A DNA stretch of 64,000 bases, from positions 947,144-1,011,143 of the forward strand of contig DASXUQ010000005.1 in the NCBI GenBank assembly GCA_036504735.1, read 5' to 3'. Under the pieces are notes generated by a model. It saw only the letters and a list, made by a program, of their open reading frames with translations. It was not told where the DNA came from and searched no databases. The translations under genes were made by a program, and so were the position numbers. Source of the stretch: a bacterium (lineage in GTDB: Bacteria > Electryoneota > RPQS01). Of this stretch, positions 17,703-25,925 are shown piece after piece (positions within the stretch are counted from its first letter, which is position 1; every line of letters starts with the position of its first letter).

Positions 17703-18764
17703 TCAGCGCACCTGGGATCCGCCGCTGAGGTGGCGGCCGATGGTGTGGGCGGTAAATTCTACAATGCTCTTCATCTTCGAGTAGTCCATCCGTGTCGGGC
17801 CGATGACGCCAAGCTTGCCGGAAATCGTCTTCACCCGGTAACTGGAGGTCAGCACGGAAAGATCCTTGGCCCGCATGTCCGGATTTTCGCTGCCGATGGT
17901 GATCAGCACGTGGTTTTCGGCCTGCAAGCCTTGCAGAAGATGGACGATAATATCCTTGTCTTCGATCAGCTCGATGATACCGCGCATGGTGCGGGGATCG
18001 GAGAATTCCGGTTGCGACAGCACTTCGGCCCGGCCACTGATCTTCAGATCTTCGTGTTCGCCGAAGTTGAACAGTTTTTCCGCAGAGTCTACAAAGAACC
18101 TTACCAAACCCGGATGGCCGACCGACATGCTGGCAAAGCGTTCGCCGATTTCCGCCTTCACTTCATCGAGCGTCAAGCCCGCCAGGCGGTTGTTCATCGA
18201 ACGGCTGATGTGCCGGAGTTGCTCTTCGGGAACACTCTGCTCGAGTTCCACCATGATCGTGCGCACCGGCCCACTTTCGAGGGCGATGACCACCAGCACC
18301 CTGTTCTCGGAAAGGCGCACCAGATCGATGCGATTGAGCACGGCCTCATCGAGGGCGGGCATCATGGCAATGGACAGCAGCTTGGATGACGATGACAGCA
18401 CACGAGCCGTGACGGCCATAATCTCATCGAGTTCCTGCGACACGCCCTCGAACTCGCGTTCGATGGCTTCCCGCTCCTCGGAGGATAATTCGCGGGTGTC
18501 CATCAGGTCATTGACGTAGATCCGGTATCCCAGATCGGAGGGGATTCTCCCTGCCGACGTGTGCGGATGCACCAGCAGCCCCATCTCCTCCAGATCGGCC
18601 ATCACATTGCGGATCGTGGCGGGAGAAAGATCGAGGTTTCGTTTGCGGGCAAGCTGCCGCGACCCCACCGGCATAGCCGTGAGGATGAAATGCTGAACCA
18701 CGGCGCTGAGGATCTGCCTTTCACGCGTGGTCAGAACGGGCATCTTGTTGTTCGCTGAATTCAT
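17703..18764 (-). CDS. hrcA: Heat-inducible transcription repressor HrcA
   Basis: A 353-residue repressor of class I heat-shock genes. The N-terminal winged helix reads LTTRERQILSAVVQHFI, then SPATIRNVMADLEEMGLL and HPHTSAGRIPSDLGYR, all conserved in HrcA. The C-terminal dimerisation part contains GVIGPTRMDYSKM. HrcA normally binds CIRCE elements and depends on GroEL; no CIRCE match is visible upstream here. A sigma-70-like promoter lies about 190 bases upstream, so transcription of the whole cluster probably starts there. Confidence 0.96.
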   Translation of the reverse strand: MNSANNKMPVLTTRERQILSAVVQHFILTAMPVGSRQLARKRNLDLSPATIRNVMADLEEMGLLVHPHTSAGRIPSDLGYRIYVNDLMDTRELSSEEREAIEREFEGVSQELDEIMAVTARVLSSSSKLLSIAMMPALDEAVLNRIDLVRLSENRVLVVIALESGPVRTIMVELEQSVPEEQLRHISRSMNNRLAGLTLDEVKAEIGERFASMSVGHPGLVRFFVDSAEKLFNFGEHEDLKISGRAEVLSQPEFSDPRTMRGIIELIEDKDIIVHLLQGLQAENHVLITIGSENPDMRAKDLSVLTSSYRVKTISGKLGVIGPTRMDYSKMKSIVEFTAHTIGRHLSGGSQVR

Positions 18765-18949
18765 TCTGAAAACCAGACCTTAAGCTGAAGCAGAACGCCT
18801 TTCTACTTCCCCTTTGTTCCAAGGGGGAAGGTGCTGAGACAAGGCGCTGAAGCACCTTGCCCCTCTTCCGCATGGGTATTCACAGAGAGAATCTGCTTCT
18901 TTTGGCAGCCAAACCCGTTGGCCTTTTCTCCCAAAAACTCTAACCATGA

Positions 18950-18978
18950 AAAATACGGAACTTTGACCCGATTGTCAA
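18950..18978 (-). promoter_or_regulatory. Sigma-70-like promoter upstream of hrcA
   Basis: On the minus strand TTGACA (18978-18973) and TATTTT (18955-18950) are spaced by 17 bases. The leader to hrcA is about 180 bases and contains an AAGGTGCT / AGCACCTT inverted repeat around 18827-18857, which is not CIRCE because its half-sites are in the opposite order. Confidence 0.6.
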
Positions 18979-19229
18979 GCCCCGAACTTCCCGAATAACA
19001 ATACTATTAATAATTGCTTACAAATCATCGCCCCGCAATGGCTTGTTCTTGCCGGTGCGAAGTCCTTCAACCTGTAAGTCTTTGAACAAAAAGGAGTAGG
19101 TTGCAACAACCCACTCCCTTTCAAAAACTCGTCTACTCCACACCGAAGTTCCACCGCTTGAAGCTGGGTCCTGAATATGGAGAAAGGGCAGCCAGTGCGG
19201 CCGCCCTTCCCCTTAGATTCAAGGCAAGT

Positions 19230-19652
19230 TCAGGCCTGCATCGGCTGCACAACTCCGAGTTGTTCCATCATCGACATGCGATCCGTCACCCCCCAATGCT
19301 CAACGCATTTGTCCCCGGAAAAGCGGACAATGTCAATCCCGGTAACATTCACCTTCTTGCGGGTGGGCGGAATGTCGCCCAGCGGTCCCGTATGCGTGCC
19401 GGTCCAGGTGATGCGGCCAATGACCGTGTCGCCCATTTCCCAGACGTCTTCCACGGTCACCCGCAGGTCGGGAAACGCAGTGTGCATCATCCGGATCAAA
19501 TTCTTGAGCCCTTCACTGTTCGGCGGCTCCACTCCCGTCTCATGTTCCTTCATGTTGGGGGCGATGAAGCGGTCAACGACCTTCAGGTCTCCCTTGCCGA
19601 TTCCGTCTTCGCATACAGCACGATACATGGCGATCTGTTTCGATTCTGCCAT
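19230..19652 (-). CDS. SnoaL-like ester cyclase family protein
   Basis: A 140-residue small alpha+beta-barrel protein. The pattern MYRAVCEDGIGKGDLKVVDRFI, then LIRMMHTAFPDLRVTVEDVWEMGDTVIGRITWTGTH and IDIVRFSGDKCVEHWGVTDR is typical of SnoaL-like polyketide cyclase/ester cyclase proteins. Most such bacterial singletons have no known substrate. AGGAGAGG lies close upstream of the ATG. It appears monocistronic, divergent from the tRNA promoter region. Confidence 0.85.
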   Translation of the reverse strand: MAESKQIAMYRAVCEDGIGKGDLKVVDRFIAPNMKEHETGVEPPNSEGLKNLIRMMHTAFPDLRVTVEDVWEMGDTVIGRITWTGTHTGPLGDIPPTRKKVNVTGIDIVRFSGDKCVEHWGVTDRMSMMEQLGVVQPMQA

Positions 19653-19850
19653 ATGTCCTCTCCTTTTTCCCGACCTATTACTTGCCGACTGAATTGAATC
19701 CTCACTCAGTTATGCTGTGACCATCTTTCCGCATCACATCCGCAAGGTCGCCTACTCCGTGCAAAAGGTCCGAGCGTGACACCTCGCGTCCATTCAGAAA
19801 GATCCCATAACGAACGCTACCGGCATGCATTGTCCGTATGAAGCGGTGGC

Positions 19851-19879
19851 TTGACAGTAAAGTCGGGAATCGTTATATT
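19851..19879 (+). promoter_or_regulatory. Strong promoter for tRNA-Glu
   Basis: TTGACA (19851-19856), a 17-base spacer and TATATT (19874-19879), ending 24 bases before the first base of the tRNA. Confidence 0.75.
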
Positions 19880-19903
19880 AAGAGTTCTTAAGTTTTGGAC
19901 CTT

Positions 19904-19976
19904 GCCGCCTTCGTCTAGTGGTCCAGGACGCTGGCCTCTCACGCCGGTAACAGGGGTTCGAATCCCCTAGGCGGTA
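19904..19976 (+). tRNA. tRNA-Glu (anticodon CTC)
   Basis: A complete cloverleaf: acceptor GCCGCCT with AGGCGGT (first pair a G-U wobble), anticodon stem CTGGC/GCCGG around CTCTCAC giving anticodon CTC, and T-arm GGGG-TTCGAAT-CCCC. CCA is not encoded; CACC follows the discriminator base. The tRNA 3' end abuts a terminator and the integrase genes, making it the likely integration target of the element to its right. Confidence 0.95.
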
Positions 19977-19981
19977 CACCT

Positions 19982-20014
19982 AAAGGTAAGTAGAGTCATC
20001 TACTTACCTTTTTT
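19982..20014 (+). terminator. Terminator after tRNA-Glu
   Basis: AAAGGTAAGTAGA (19982-19994) pairs perfectly with TCTACTTACCTTT (19999-20011) around GTCA, followed by more T. The flanking A and T runs would let it work in both directions, also ending the integrase transcript from the right. Confidence 0.85.
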
Positions 20015-20145
20015 GTTGTGTCTGCCAAAGGTATGCCATAGTGGCCGTGTCCACAATGTGTCCATGCGTGTCCATCAAGGTCGTACGAAACCAACAGCCA
20101 GCCGAATTTACGTGGCGTGTCCAAGCGGTGATCTTGAACATTCGG

Positions 20146-21174
20146 TCATTCGAAATCCAGTCGGTTCACGGCATCGTGAACGTGCTCTGGAGCCAGGGTC
20201 AAATAATGCTTTTCGGTGACACGGACGCTGCTGTGGCCAAGCAACCGCGAAACAACGTAGATATTGACTCCGGCCGCTACTAACTGCGACCCGAACGTCG
20301 CACGCAGGCTGTGGAGCGACAGACCCGGCGGTAGGCCAATCTGGCGCGCCCACCGTCTGAACTTCATGGAAATCTGGTTTGGCTCGTAATGCGGAAACAG
20401 CCTGCCAATCCGGGGACCGGGCCATTCATCTAACACCCGAAGTAGGACAGTACTGACCGGAACGGTGCGCCGCTTTCCCATCTTGCCAATTTCCCCGCGA
20501 ACCACCAATTGTTTCCTGGCAAGGTCTATGTCCTGCCAGGTCATCCCTAGTGCCTCATTCCGCCGGCAGCCTGTCTGAAGCAGGAACTGGAGAAACCGCC
20601 TAAACTCCGGATCTGGAGTGCTCAGGACGTCCGTGATCTGTTCCTTCGTCAGCCACACAAGCGGTTCTGACTCGGGGAGTCGAAGTTGTTTGAACGCCTT
20701 CCTACCGTCCAGCCTGTACCATCCCAATTCCGCGGCCTGATTCAAGGCCGTATTGAGCACGCGAATCTCAATATTCACCGTGGAAGGCGACGCCACGGTC
20801 AGACGTGCGGCCTTGTAACCCTCGATTTTGGCCGGCGTCAACTCCACTAGCGGGATATCGCCCAATTCCCGGATCACAGCTTGGAACACCAATGCCTCCC
20901 GTTCTTGGGTCTTCGGGCTCTTGTTCGACCCCGCGTAGATCGCAGTTTCGCTGGCAAGTTGACTGAGCGTAGGACCGGTGGACTCAGCCGGCGATGACTG
21001 CGTGCCGTCAGCCTTCCCTTCCACAATAGAGTTGCAGAACTTGTGGAAGATCTTCTCCGCAGTTCGCCGATCGGTCTCGCCGATGTGATAAGACTTCTGC
21101 TTGCCGCCCACCGAATAACGAATGTCCCACACGACGGTCCCAGATTTCAGAATGCGTTTTCTCAATGACGGCAC
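20146..21174 (-). CDS. Tyrosine recombinase / phage-type integrase
   Basis: A 342-residue site-specific recombinase. An N-terminal DNA-binding part (Arm-type, WDIRYSVGGKQKSYHIGET) is followed by a core-binding domain and the catalytic domain with Arg in GCRRNEALG, HSLRATF (H-x-x-R), GHSSVRVTEKHY (His, then the Tyr nucleophile). The position next to the tRNA-Glu 3' end, pointing towards it, is typical of the integrase of an island integrated in a tRNA gene. It should catalyse integration and, with an excisionase, excision. Confidence 0.93.
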   Translation of the reverse strand: MPSLRKRILKSGTVVWDIRYSVGGKQKSYHIGETDRRTAEKIFHKFCNSIVEGKADGTQSSPAESTGPTLSQLASETAIYAGSNKSPKTQEREALVFQAVIRELGDIPLVELTPAKIEGYKAARLTVASPSTVNIEIRVLNTALNQAAELGWYRLDGRKAFKQLRLPESEPLVWLTKEQITDVLSTPDPEFRRFLQFLLQTGCRRNEALGMTWQDIDLARKQLVVRGEIGKMGKRRTVPVSTVLLRVLDEWPGPRIGRLFPHYEPNQISMKFRRWARQIGLPPGLSLHSLRATFGSQLVAAGVNIYVVSRLLGHSSVRVTEKHYLTLAPEHVHDAVNRLDFE

Positions 21175-21210
21175 AGATCATCACCTCCTTTGGTGCCGGT
21201 TAATATCACA

Positions 21211-21230
21211 GAGCCCGCGAAGACGGGCTC
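21211..21230 (-). terminator. Stem-loop after the excisionase-like gene
   Basis: GAGCCCG and CGGGCTC form a seven-base stem 11 bases beyond the stop codon of 21241-21447. The tail is only weakly T-rich, so termination is not certain. Confidence 0.4.
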
Positions 21231-21240
21231 GTCTCATTTC

Positions 21241-21447
21241 TTATGCCACCTTCCGTGGCGCATAGAGCTTGCGGTGCCGCTCCACGAACGCCGCCAACGC
21301 GGCTTCGGTGAAGTACACGGCATTGCGCTCGACCTGAATGCATTCGATCTTCCCCGCCTTGACCCAGCGGTGCAACGTGGATTTGCTGATGCCAAGTCGC
21401 GTGGCCGCCTCTGACGATTTCAACAACCTTATTGGGGTGTCTAGCAT
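21241..21447 (-). CDS. Excisionase-like helix-turn-helix protein
   Basis: A 68-residue DNA-binding protein with a MerR/excisionase-type winged helix: LLKSSEAATRLGISKSTLHRWVKAGKIECIQVERNAVYF. Proteins of this size and fold next to an integrase are usually recombination directionality factors or small regulators. The ATG at 21447 is preceded by AAGGA; the open frame upstream overlaps the next gene. Placed between two recombinases. Confidence 0.8.
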   Translation of the reverse strand: MLDTPIRLLKSSEAATRLGISKSTLHRWVKAGKIECIQVERNAVYFTEAALAAFVERHRKLYAPRKVA

Positions 21448-21506
21448 AGGAGTCCTTCTCTTCCAGCTAAAAACATGGGGACAAGAATCGCCCCATGTGT
21501 GCCGCA

Positions 21507-22349
21507 TTAATACGGCAGTCTTTCCACAGTCCGGGCCAGGTGCTCCGGGCTCAGGTGACTGTAGATCATCGTGATCGAAATATCGGAGTGGCCCAGAATC
21601 GCTTGAATCGACCGCAAGTCCACACCAGCCATCGCGAGATGCGAGGCGAATGTGTGCCGCAACACGTGCAGGGAGACTCCGCCATCCAGACCTGCCCTTT
21701 TCACCGCCTGTCGAAACCGCCGCGCCAGCGTTCCGTAGCGAAGCGAGATCACATGATCTTCGCGCGACACGTTCTCAGGCAAGATACCCGTCAGAAGTGC
21801 GTGGAGCGCGTCGTTCAAAGGAATCATCCGCGACTTCCCGGACTTCGTGCGGTAATTGCCGTAACACTGCACGGTGATCACTCGGCGGTTCAGATCCACG
21901 TCTGCCCATCGCAGGTTCACCAGCTCGTTGCGGCGCATACCAGTCCAGAGGGCCACGTTGATTGCGTTCAACAGAGGAGCGTCCTGCTGAGCAGCACCTC
22001 TCAACCGCTCGATCTCGCTCGCACTAAGGAACCGCGGGTGCAGATCATGCGGAACTCGATTCAGCTTGACTCGTGTCGCGGGGTTAATCGAAACATAGCC
22101 CCGATCTGCGGCCCATGAAAACGCTGCTCTCAAGTGGCGCAAAGCAATATTTACAGAGGTAGGTTTGATCTGCTGCAACCGTACCAATCTGAATTGCTCG
22201 AAATGCTCCCTGCGGATAGCTTTAACTTCAAGGTTGCCCACTACCCGCGTGAAGTCCTTGAGAGCACTCGCGTCGGCCTGACAGGTCTTGAGCGCCTTGG
22301 TTGCGCGGGAGTATTCGAGGTAGTCCCTCGCAAAGGCCCGCAGCCTCAT
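21507..22349 (-). CDS. Tyrosine recombinase (XerC/D-like)
   Basis: A 280-residue second recombinase, more XerD-like than its neighbour. SAM-like N-terminal domain (residues 1-90), then catalytic Arg in TGMRRNELVNLRW, Lys region TKSGKSRMIPL, HVLRHTFASHL, and GHSDISITMIYSHL with the Tyr nucleophile. It shares little sequence with the 342-residue integrase, so it is not a recent duplicate. It may resolve multimers of the element or cooperate in integration. Confidence 0.92.
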   Translation of the reverse strand: MRLRAFARDYLEYSRATKALKTCQADASALKDFTRVVGNLEVKAIRREHFEQFRLVRLQQIKPTSVNIALRHLRAAFSWAADRGYVSINPATRVKLNRVPHDLHPRFLSASEIERLRGAAQQDAPLLNAINVALWTGMRRNELVNLRWADVDLNRRVITVQCYGNYRTKSGKSRMIPLNDALHALLTGILPENVSREDHVISLRYGTLARRFRQAVKRAGLDGGVSLHVLRHTFASHLAMAGVDLRSIQAILGHSDISITMIYSHLSPEHLARTVERLPY

Positions 22350-22479
22350 GGGTCCCCCCTTACCCCACTCAGGCGAGTCGCCCTCAGCCGTGTTGTGACT
22401 AGCATTTCGCTATTTGTACCTCCTCGCCGGTTCCTTGCACTTTTCTCAGATTCCTCATGCCGCCTTTCTCGCAAGCATC

Positions 22480-22671
22480 TCACACCGTTGATATGCGGGT
22501 GACCGACACGCCCAGATACGACGCAGCCTCGGCCGGACTGAGCCACACCTTGGGTGGCGCACGAAGGCCTGCCCGAATTTCTTCAAGCAGGCCCTGTATC
22601 CGGTCGATTTTCGCGCTGTGGTCGTCCACTATTCCCTTATGCCCGGTTTTGACGCCAGTGTACACTCGCAC
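22480..22671 (-). CDS. Small helix-turn-helix protein, possibly truncated
   Basis: A 63-residue frame with a GTG start. Its C-terminal part, PKVWLSPAEAASYLGVSVTRISTV, looks like the first half of an excisionase-type HTH and stops where the recognition helix should begin. The N-terminal part is helical (IDRIQGLLEEIRAGL). Either a short accessory protein or a gene that has lost its 3' end during recombination. No good Shine-Dalgarno sequence is visible. Confidence 0.4.
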   Translation of the reverse strand: MRVYTGVKTGHKGIVDDHSAKIDRIQGLLEEIRAGLRAPPKVWLSPAEAASYLGVSVTRISTV

Positions 22672-22713
22672 ACGATATAGAATTTCGATCGATTGGTCGC
22701 CGCGCCCCGCGTA

Positions 22714-23427
22714 TTACGGTGAGACCGGATCGAGGTCCAAGTAGTACGGCATTCCCGACGCTTTGAAGCGCTCCCACTCCTGCTGCGGGTCTGCATTTGC
22801 CAGACGCGCCCGCACCTTCACAAGAATTTCGTTCCGCGGCATCACCAGGTCGCGGCACCACACTCCCACCCCTTCGCGAAAGATGTCGCCCACGGTAAGA
22901 CGGTAATTCCGGGCGATAACGCCAGGTGTGGGGTCGTCCTCGTACTGCCCCTCAAAAGCCCTCGCCTCTGCCCTGATCTTCTGGTGCATGGAGTAAGGTT
23001 TGACGGTAGCGTCGTAAAAGGTCATCGCGACAGCGATGCCTCGGATTAGAGACTCCTCATCCGCCAACTCTGGGCGCCAAAACCCCACCTGAACATATAC
23101 GCCCCGGTACCACCATTCATCCTGTGCCGGCGACATCATGTCCTCCAAGTAGGTCGGGAGCCGATGCAGACCCAAGTAGGTCATCACATCCGGCGCGAAT
23201 TCAAATGGCGAAATTGACTCCATATGGCCTTCGGCTGCGAGTTCGCCGATCAGTGCCGACGCGCTCGCTCGTCCTTCATCGTCGCGGTAGAAAAGAGTCA
23301 CCCCAGCAGCAGCTTCGGCCGGCGCCGACCGATTGTACATGTCCTCGAGTTCGTCATCCGGATCCAGGTTGAATTGGTAGATGCCGATATCCTCGTCATC
23401 ATCGAGAATCGGGAAAAGTTCTTCCAT
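22714..23427 (-). CDS. Hypothetical acidic protein of the element
   Basis: A 237-residue protein without a recognised domain. The first 35 residues are very acidic (ILDDDEDIGIYQFNLDPDDELEDMY); the rest is mixed alpha/beta with conserved-looking WWYRGVYVQVGFWRPE. The start at 23427 is supported by GGAGA about nine bases upstream. It lies in a minus-strand series with the MCM-like ATPase gene and shares its spacing and codon style, so it is likely part of the same module. Confidence 0.6.
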   Translation of the reverse strand: MEELFPILDDDEDIGIYQFNLDPDDELEDMYNRSAPAEAAAGVTLFYRDDEGRASASALIGELAAEGHMESISPFEFAPDVMTYLGLHRLPTYLEDMMSPAQDEWWYRGVYVQVGFWRPELADEESLIRGIAVAMTFYDATVKPYSMHQKIRAEARAFEGQYEDDPTPGVIARNYRLTVGDIFREGVGVWCRDLVMPRNEILVKVRARLANADPQQEWERFKASGMPYYLDLDPVSP

Positions 23428-23512
23428 GGGAATTCTCCAGTTTTGGTTGTGTTTCAGAAATTGACAGTGAACTAAGTTTTCGAACGAGAAAATGTGGCGG
23501 TGAGGCGCGCCG

Positions 23513-23929
23513 CTACGCATTAGGTGGATTAGAGCCCACGCCCTTCGCCTTCCGGGGCGTGATCTCGGCATTCGTAACCACGATGGCAAGAAAGCCGTTG
23601 TGTTTCGGGTGCAGTGTGACTTCGCGGCCGATCAATCCGCCGAGAGTGTCTACGCTATGATGCCGGAGGACTTCGGCCACCGTACTCGTATGCAATATCT
23701 GGCCATTGAAATCCCGTCGCAGCCACAGACCGCGTGATTCAGACCCCTTGCCAGAACGTTCTACCCAAGCGCTATCTACGATGTACTTCAGCTTATCCTC
23801 CCCCTCCACTGTCAGGATTACCTTCGGGGACAACTTGCCAGCCCCGTCGCGGCGCTGTTCAACGCTGACCTCCAACACAACCCCCGCGCGTGACATCGTC
23901 CCCACCTTCAAATCCAGGATGTTTTCCAT
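23513..23929 (-). CDS. Hypothetical protein, possibly OB-fold
   Basis: A 138-residue, mostly beta protein: alternating strands such as AGVVLEVSVEQRR, PKVILTVEGEDKLKYIV and GREVTLHPKHNGFLAIVV suggest a small beta-barrel, compatible with an OB-fold nucleic-acid-binding protein; no signature proves it. The ATG at 23929 has GGAGAG eight bases upstream. It is encoded directly after the MCM-like ATPase gene, which would suit a role in DNA processing. Confidence 0.6.
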   Translation of the reverse strand: MENILDLKVGTMSRAGVVLEVSVEQRRDGAGKLSPKVILTVEGEDKLKYIVDSAWVERSGKGSESRGLWLRRDFNGQILHTSTVAEVLRHHSVDTLGGLIGREVTLHPKHNGFLAIVVTNAEITPRKAKGVGSNPPNA

Positions 23930-24094
23930 GATGATTCTCTCCTTGTTGGTTGTAAGAAACCCTTGTTCGACCCCTGATGGCTTGCCATCCCCCCGCCCTT
24001 CCCGCGTAGGTGAGCGGTTTCGCGAGGATGGCAAGATGGAAACTTGACAAATTGCATCCGTAAGTCATTACCGCAAAAGCAAATCACCATCTTT

Positions 24095-25921
24095 TCATTT
24101 TCGCACGCGAAACTTCCCGTGCTCGCGTTTGTCGGCCACCTCTGCCAAGTCCCGTCGGATCGTTGAAGCGGAGAACTCGGCGTCGAATTTCTTGCACACA
24201 GCCGCTCGGACCTCCTCGGCAGTCACGTCCGTGTCGGAGAAGGTCTCACGGATAAACCGCCGGCGGACATCGATTTTGGCCTCGGAACCCGCCTGCCGCC
24301 ATGATTCCGGCGTTGTGAACGCCTCGATATTCGAGAGGAACTCCATTTTCACCGCAATGAACTCGAACGCCTTGCCCACGTCTTCACGCGTCGCGACGGA
24401 CCGCGCGTTGCCGCGCGCGATGGCGAAAATCAGCTTGTCGACGCTATTCGAAAGCCGCGTCTGGAAATCACCCAGCAGCTTGAGTTGCTCCCGTCGGTCT
24501 CGGTTCTCATCGAGCAGCGCCTGCTGCTTCTCACGAATGTACTGCACAACCTCGGCTGGAATCTCCACCTCAGCATATTTCGACCGAAGGTAGGCCACCA
24601 ACACCTTTAGCTGCCTTTCGACCGCATCTTGAGCTTTCACGGAAGGGTAGCGGGCGGTGTGCTGAGCACCGTCGTGCATGTCCAGCGCGATCTCTGCCTG
24701 CCGCTCGGTATCGCGCGGAATCTCGATCGCGAAATCGAATCGGCTCAGCACGTTTATCGAAAGCCCGAGATCGCGCAGGCGCGCATGTCCGCTGTCTACG
24801 CCCTCCGACTCAGATAAGTAAACATCGCTGTGTTTGTTCATGTCGATGTGAACGGCGGTCAGCGCGTGATGAGTGCGCTTCGCAGCGGTCGAGTCAATAA
24901 CTTTACCGTCCTCCATTGCCATCGACAACACGCCCATAACCTCCTTTTTTACGTTGTCTGGAACGTGGTGAAAATCCTGCACAGCGAAACAGCCGCGATG
25001 CGCCTGCGGGATAAGGCCGGGCTCCGATGTCCAGCCGCCGTCTTTGCTGACCGCACGACCCGCGATGCCCGCCACACTTATCTTTGCCGGGTGCGCCTCC
25101 GTGAATACCGGATTCAGGATCTTCGCCGCTTCGACCAGCAATTTTTTGCCCACGGCTGGCGAGCCGACGAACAAGTTGTGAAGCCGATGCGGTAGCGACC
25201 GTTTGGAGTCGTATCCGTCGGACACCGACTGGAGGATAACGGCGGAAAGGCTGCGGTCCAAGTGTGGCGCCTTCTCAATCCCCCTGATGCCGATCGACTT
25301 GATCAGTTGATCGCGGATATAGGCCATCAGAGCGCCATCTTTTCGGGACAGCTTCTTCACCCGCTGTTCCGCGGCCAAGGTTTCCTCCGGCGTTGCCATG
25401 ATGATCTGGAGGGGATCATCGGACAGGGCCACATCCGCCAATAGAAACCGGTAGTCCAACCCGGTAAACTTCCCGCCAGAGCTAAACGTGGGAAGGGTCA
25501 CGGGACAGCCGAGAAAGTCCAGCATGTGGTGGCTGTGGAACATCTCGGGAAGGCGCCGGACAAGGCCATCGTCCACGATGGTCGCAGTGCGAATTTCGTC
25601 CGCGGACGTGTCCGCAATCGTCAGAGTCATCTTGTCCGCCAGTTCGCCCTCGAAATGAAACGGGACTACCGAAGAGATCGCCTTCATGTGGCCGCGGATC
25701 CTGCACGCCGCACCAAGTGCCTCCTTGCGCCGAATCTGTGACAGGCTGCTATACCCGATGGCGCTCCACTGGGCTCGGTTGAGGTGCTGCGCAGCGACGG
25801 CGATGTTGTCGCTCACACTTTCGGCTTCCGGGACGGCCTCAGTCACCGTGGCGCAGAGCACCCGAGTTTCCAAGTCGGTCACGCGCCGGACGGCGCTCGG
25901 TGTTGATTGTGCGCTTTTCAT
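24095..25921 (-). CDS. MCM-like AAA+ ATPase, divergent
   Basis: A 608-residue protein whose centre follows the MCM helicase order: LFVGSPAVGKK (Walker A, residues 253-260), CFAVQDFHH (Walker B region, 314-319), a helix-2-like insert, a sensor-1-like Asn (MNKH) and the arginine-finger motif LSRFDF (392-397). The C-terminus (STIRRDLAEVADK) looks like a winged helix, as in archaeal MCM. Differences are important: Walker A has Lys where Ser/Thr binds Mg2+, and Walker B has DF instead of DE. The N-terminal 200 residues lack the MCM zinc finger. Bacterial MCM homologues occur mainly in mobile elements, which fits here. Confidence 0.75.
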   Translation of the reverse strand: MKSAQSTPSAVRRVTDLETRVLCATVTEAVPEAESVSDNIAVAAQHLNRAQWSAIGYSSLSQIRRKEALGAACRIRGHMKAISSVVPFHFEGELADKMTLTIADTSADEIRTATIVDDGLVRRLPEMFHSHHMLDFLGCPVTLPTFSSGGKFTGLDYRFLLADVALSDDPLQIIMATPEETLAAEQRVKKLSRKDGALMAYIRDQLIKSIGIRGIEKAPHLDRSLSAVILQSVSDGYDSKRSLPHRLHNLFVGSPAVGKKLLVEAAKILNPVFTEAHPAKISVAGIAGRAVSKDGGWTSEPGLIPQAHRGCFAVQDFHHVPDNVKKEVMGVLSMAMEDGKVIDSTAAKRTHHALTAVHIDMNKHSDVYLSESEGVDSGHARLRDLGLSINVLSRFDFAIEIPRDTERQAEIALDMHDGAQHTARYPSVKAQDAVERQLKVLVAYLRSKYAEVEIPAEVVQYIREKQQALLDENRDRREQLKLLGDFQTRLSNSVDKLIFAIARGNARSVATREDVGKAFEFIAVKMEFLSNIEAFTTPESWRQAGSEAKIDVRRRFIRETFSDTDVTAEEVRAAVCKKFDAEFSASTIRRDLAEVADKREHGKFRVRK

Positions 25922-25925
25922 CGTG

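Noticed and set aside
18820..18860. Inverted repeat AAGGTGCT...AGCACCTT before hrcA as a CIRCE operator
   Set aside because: CIRCE has AGCACTC first and GAGTGCT second with a nine-base spacer; here the half-sites are in reverse order and spacing differs.
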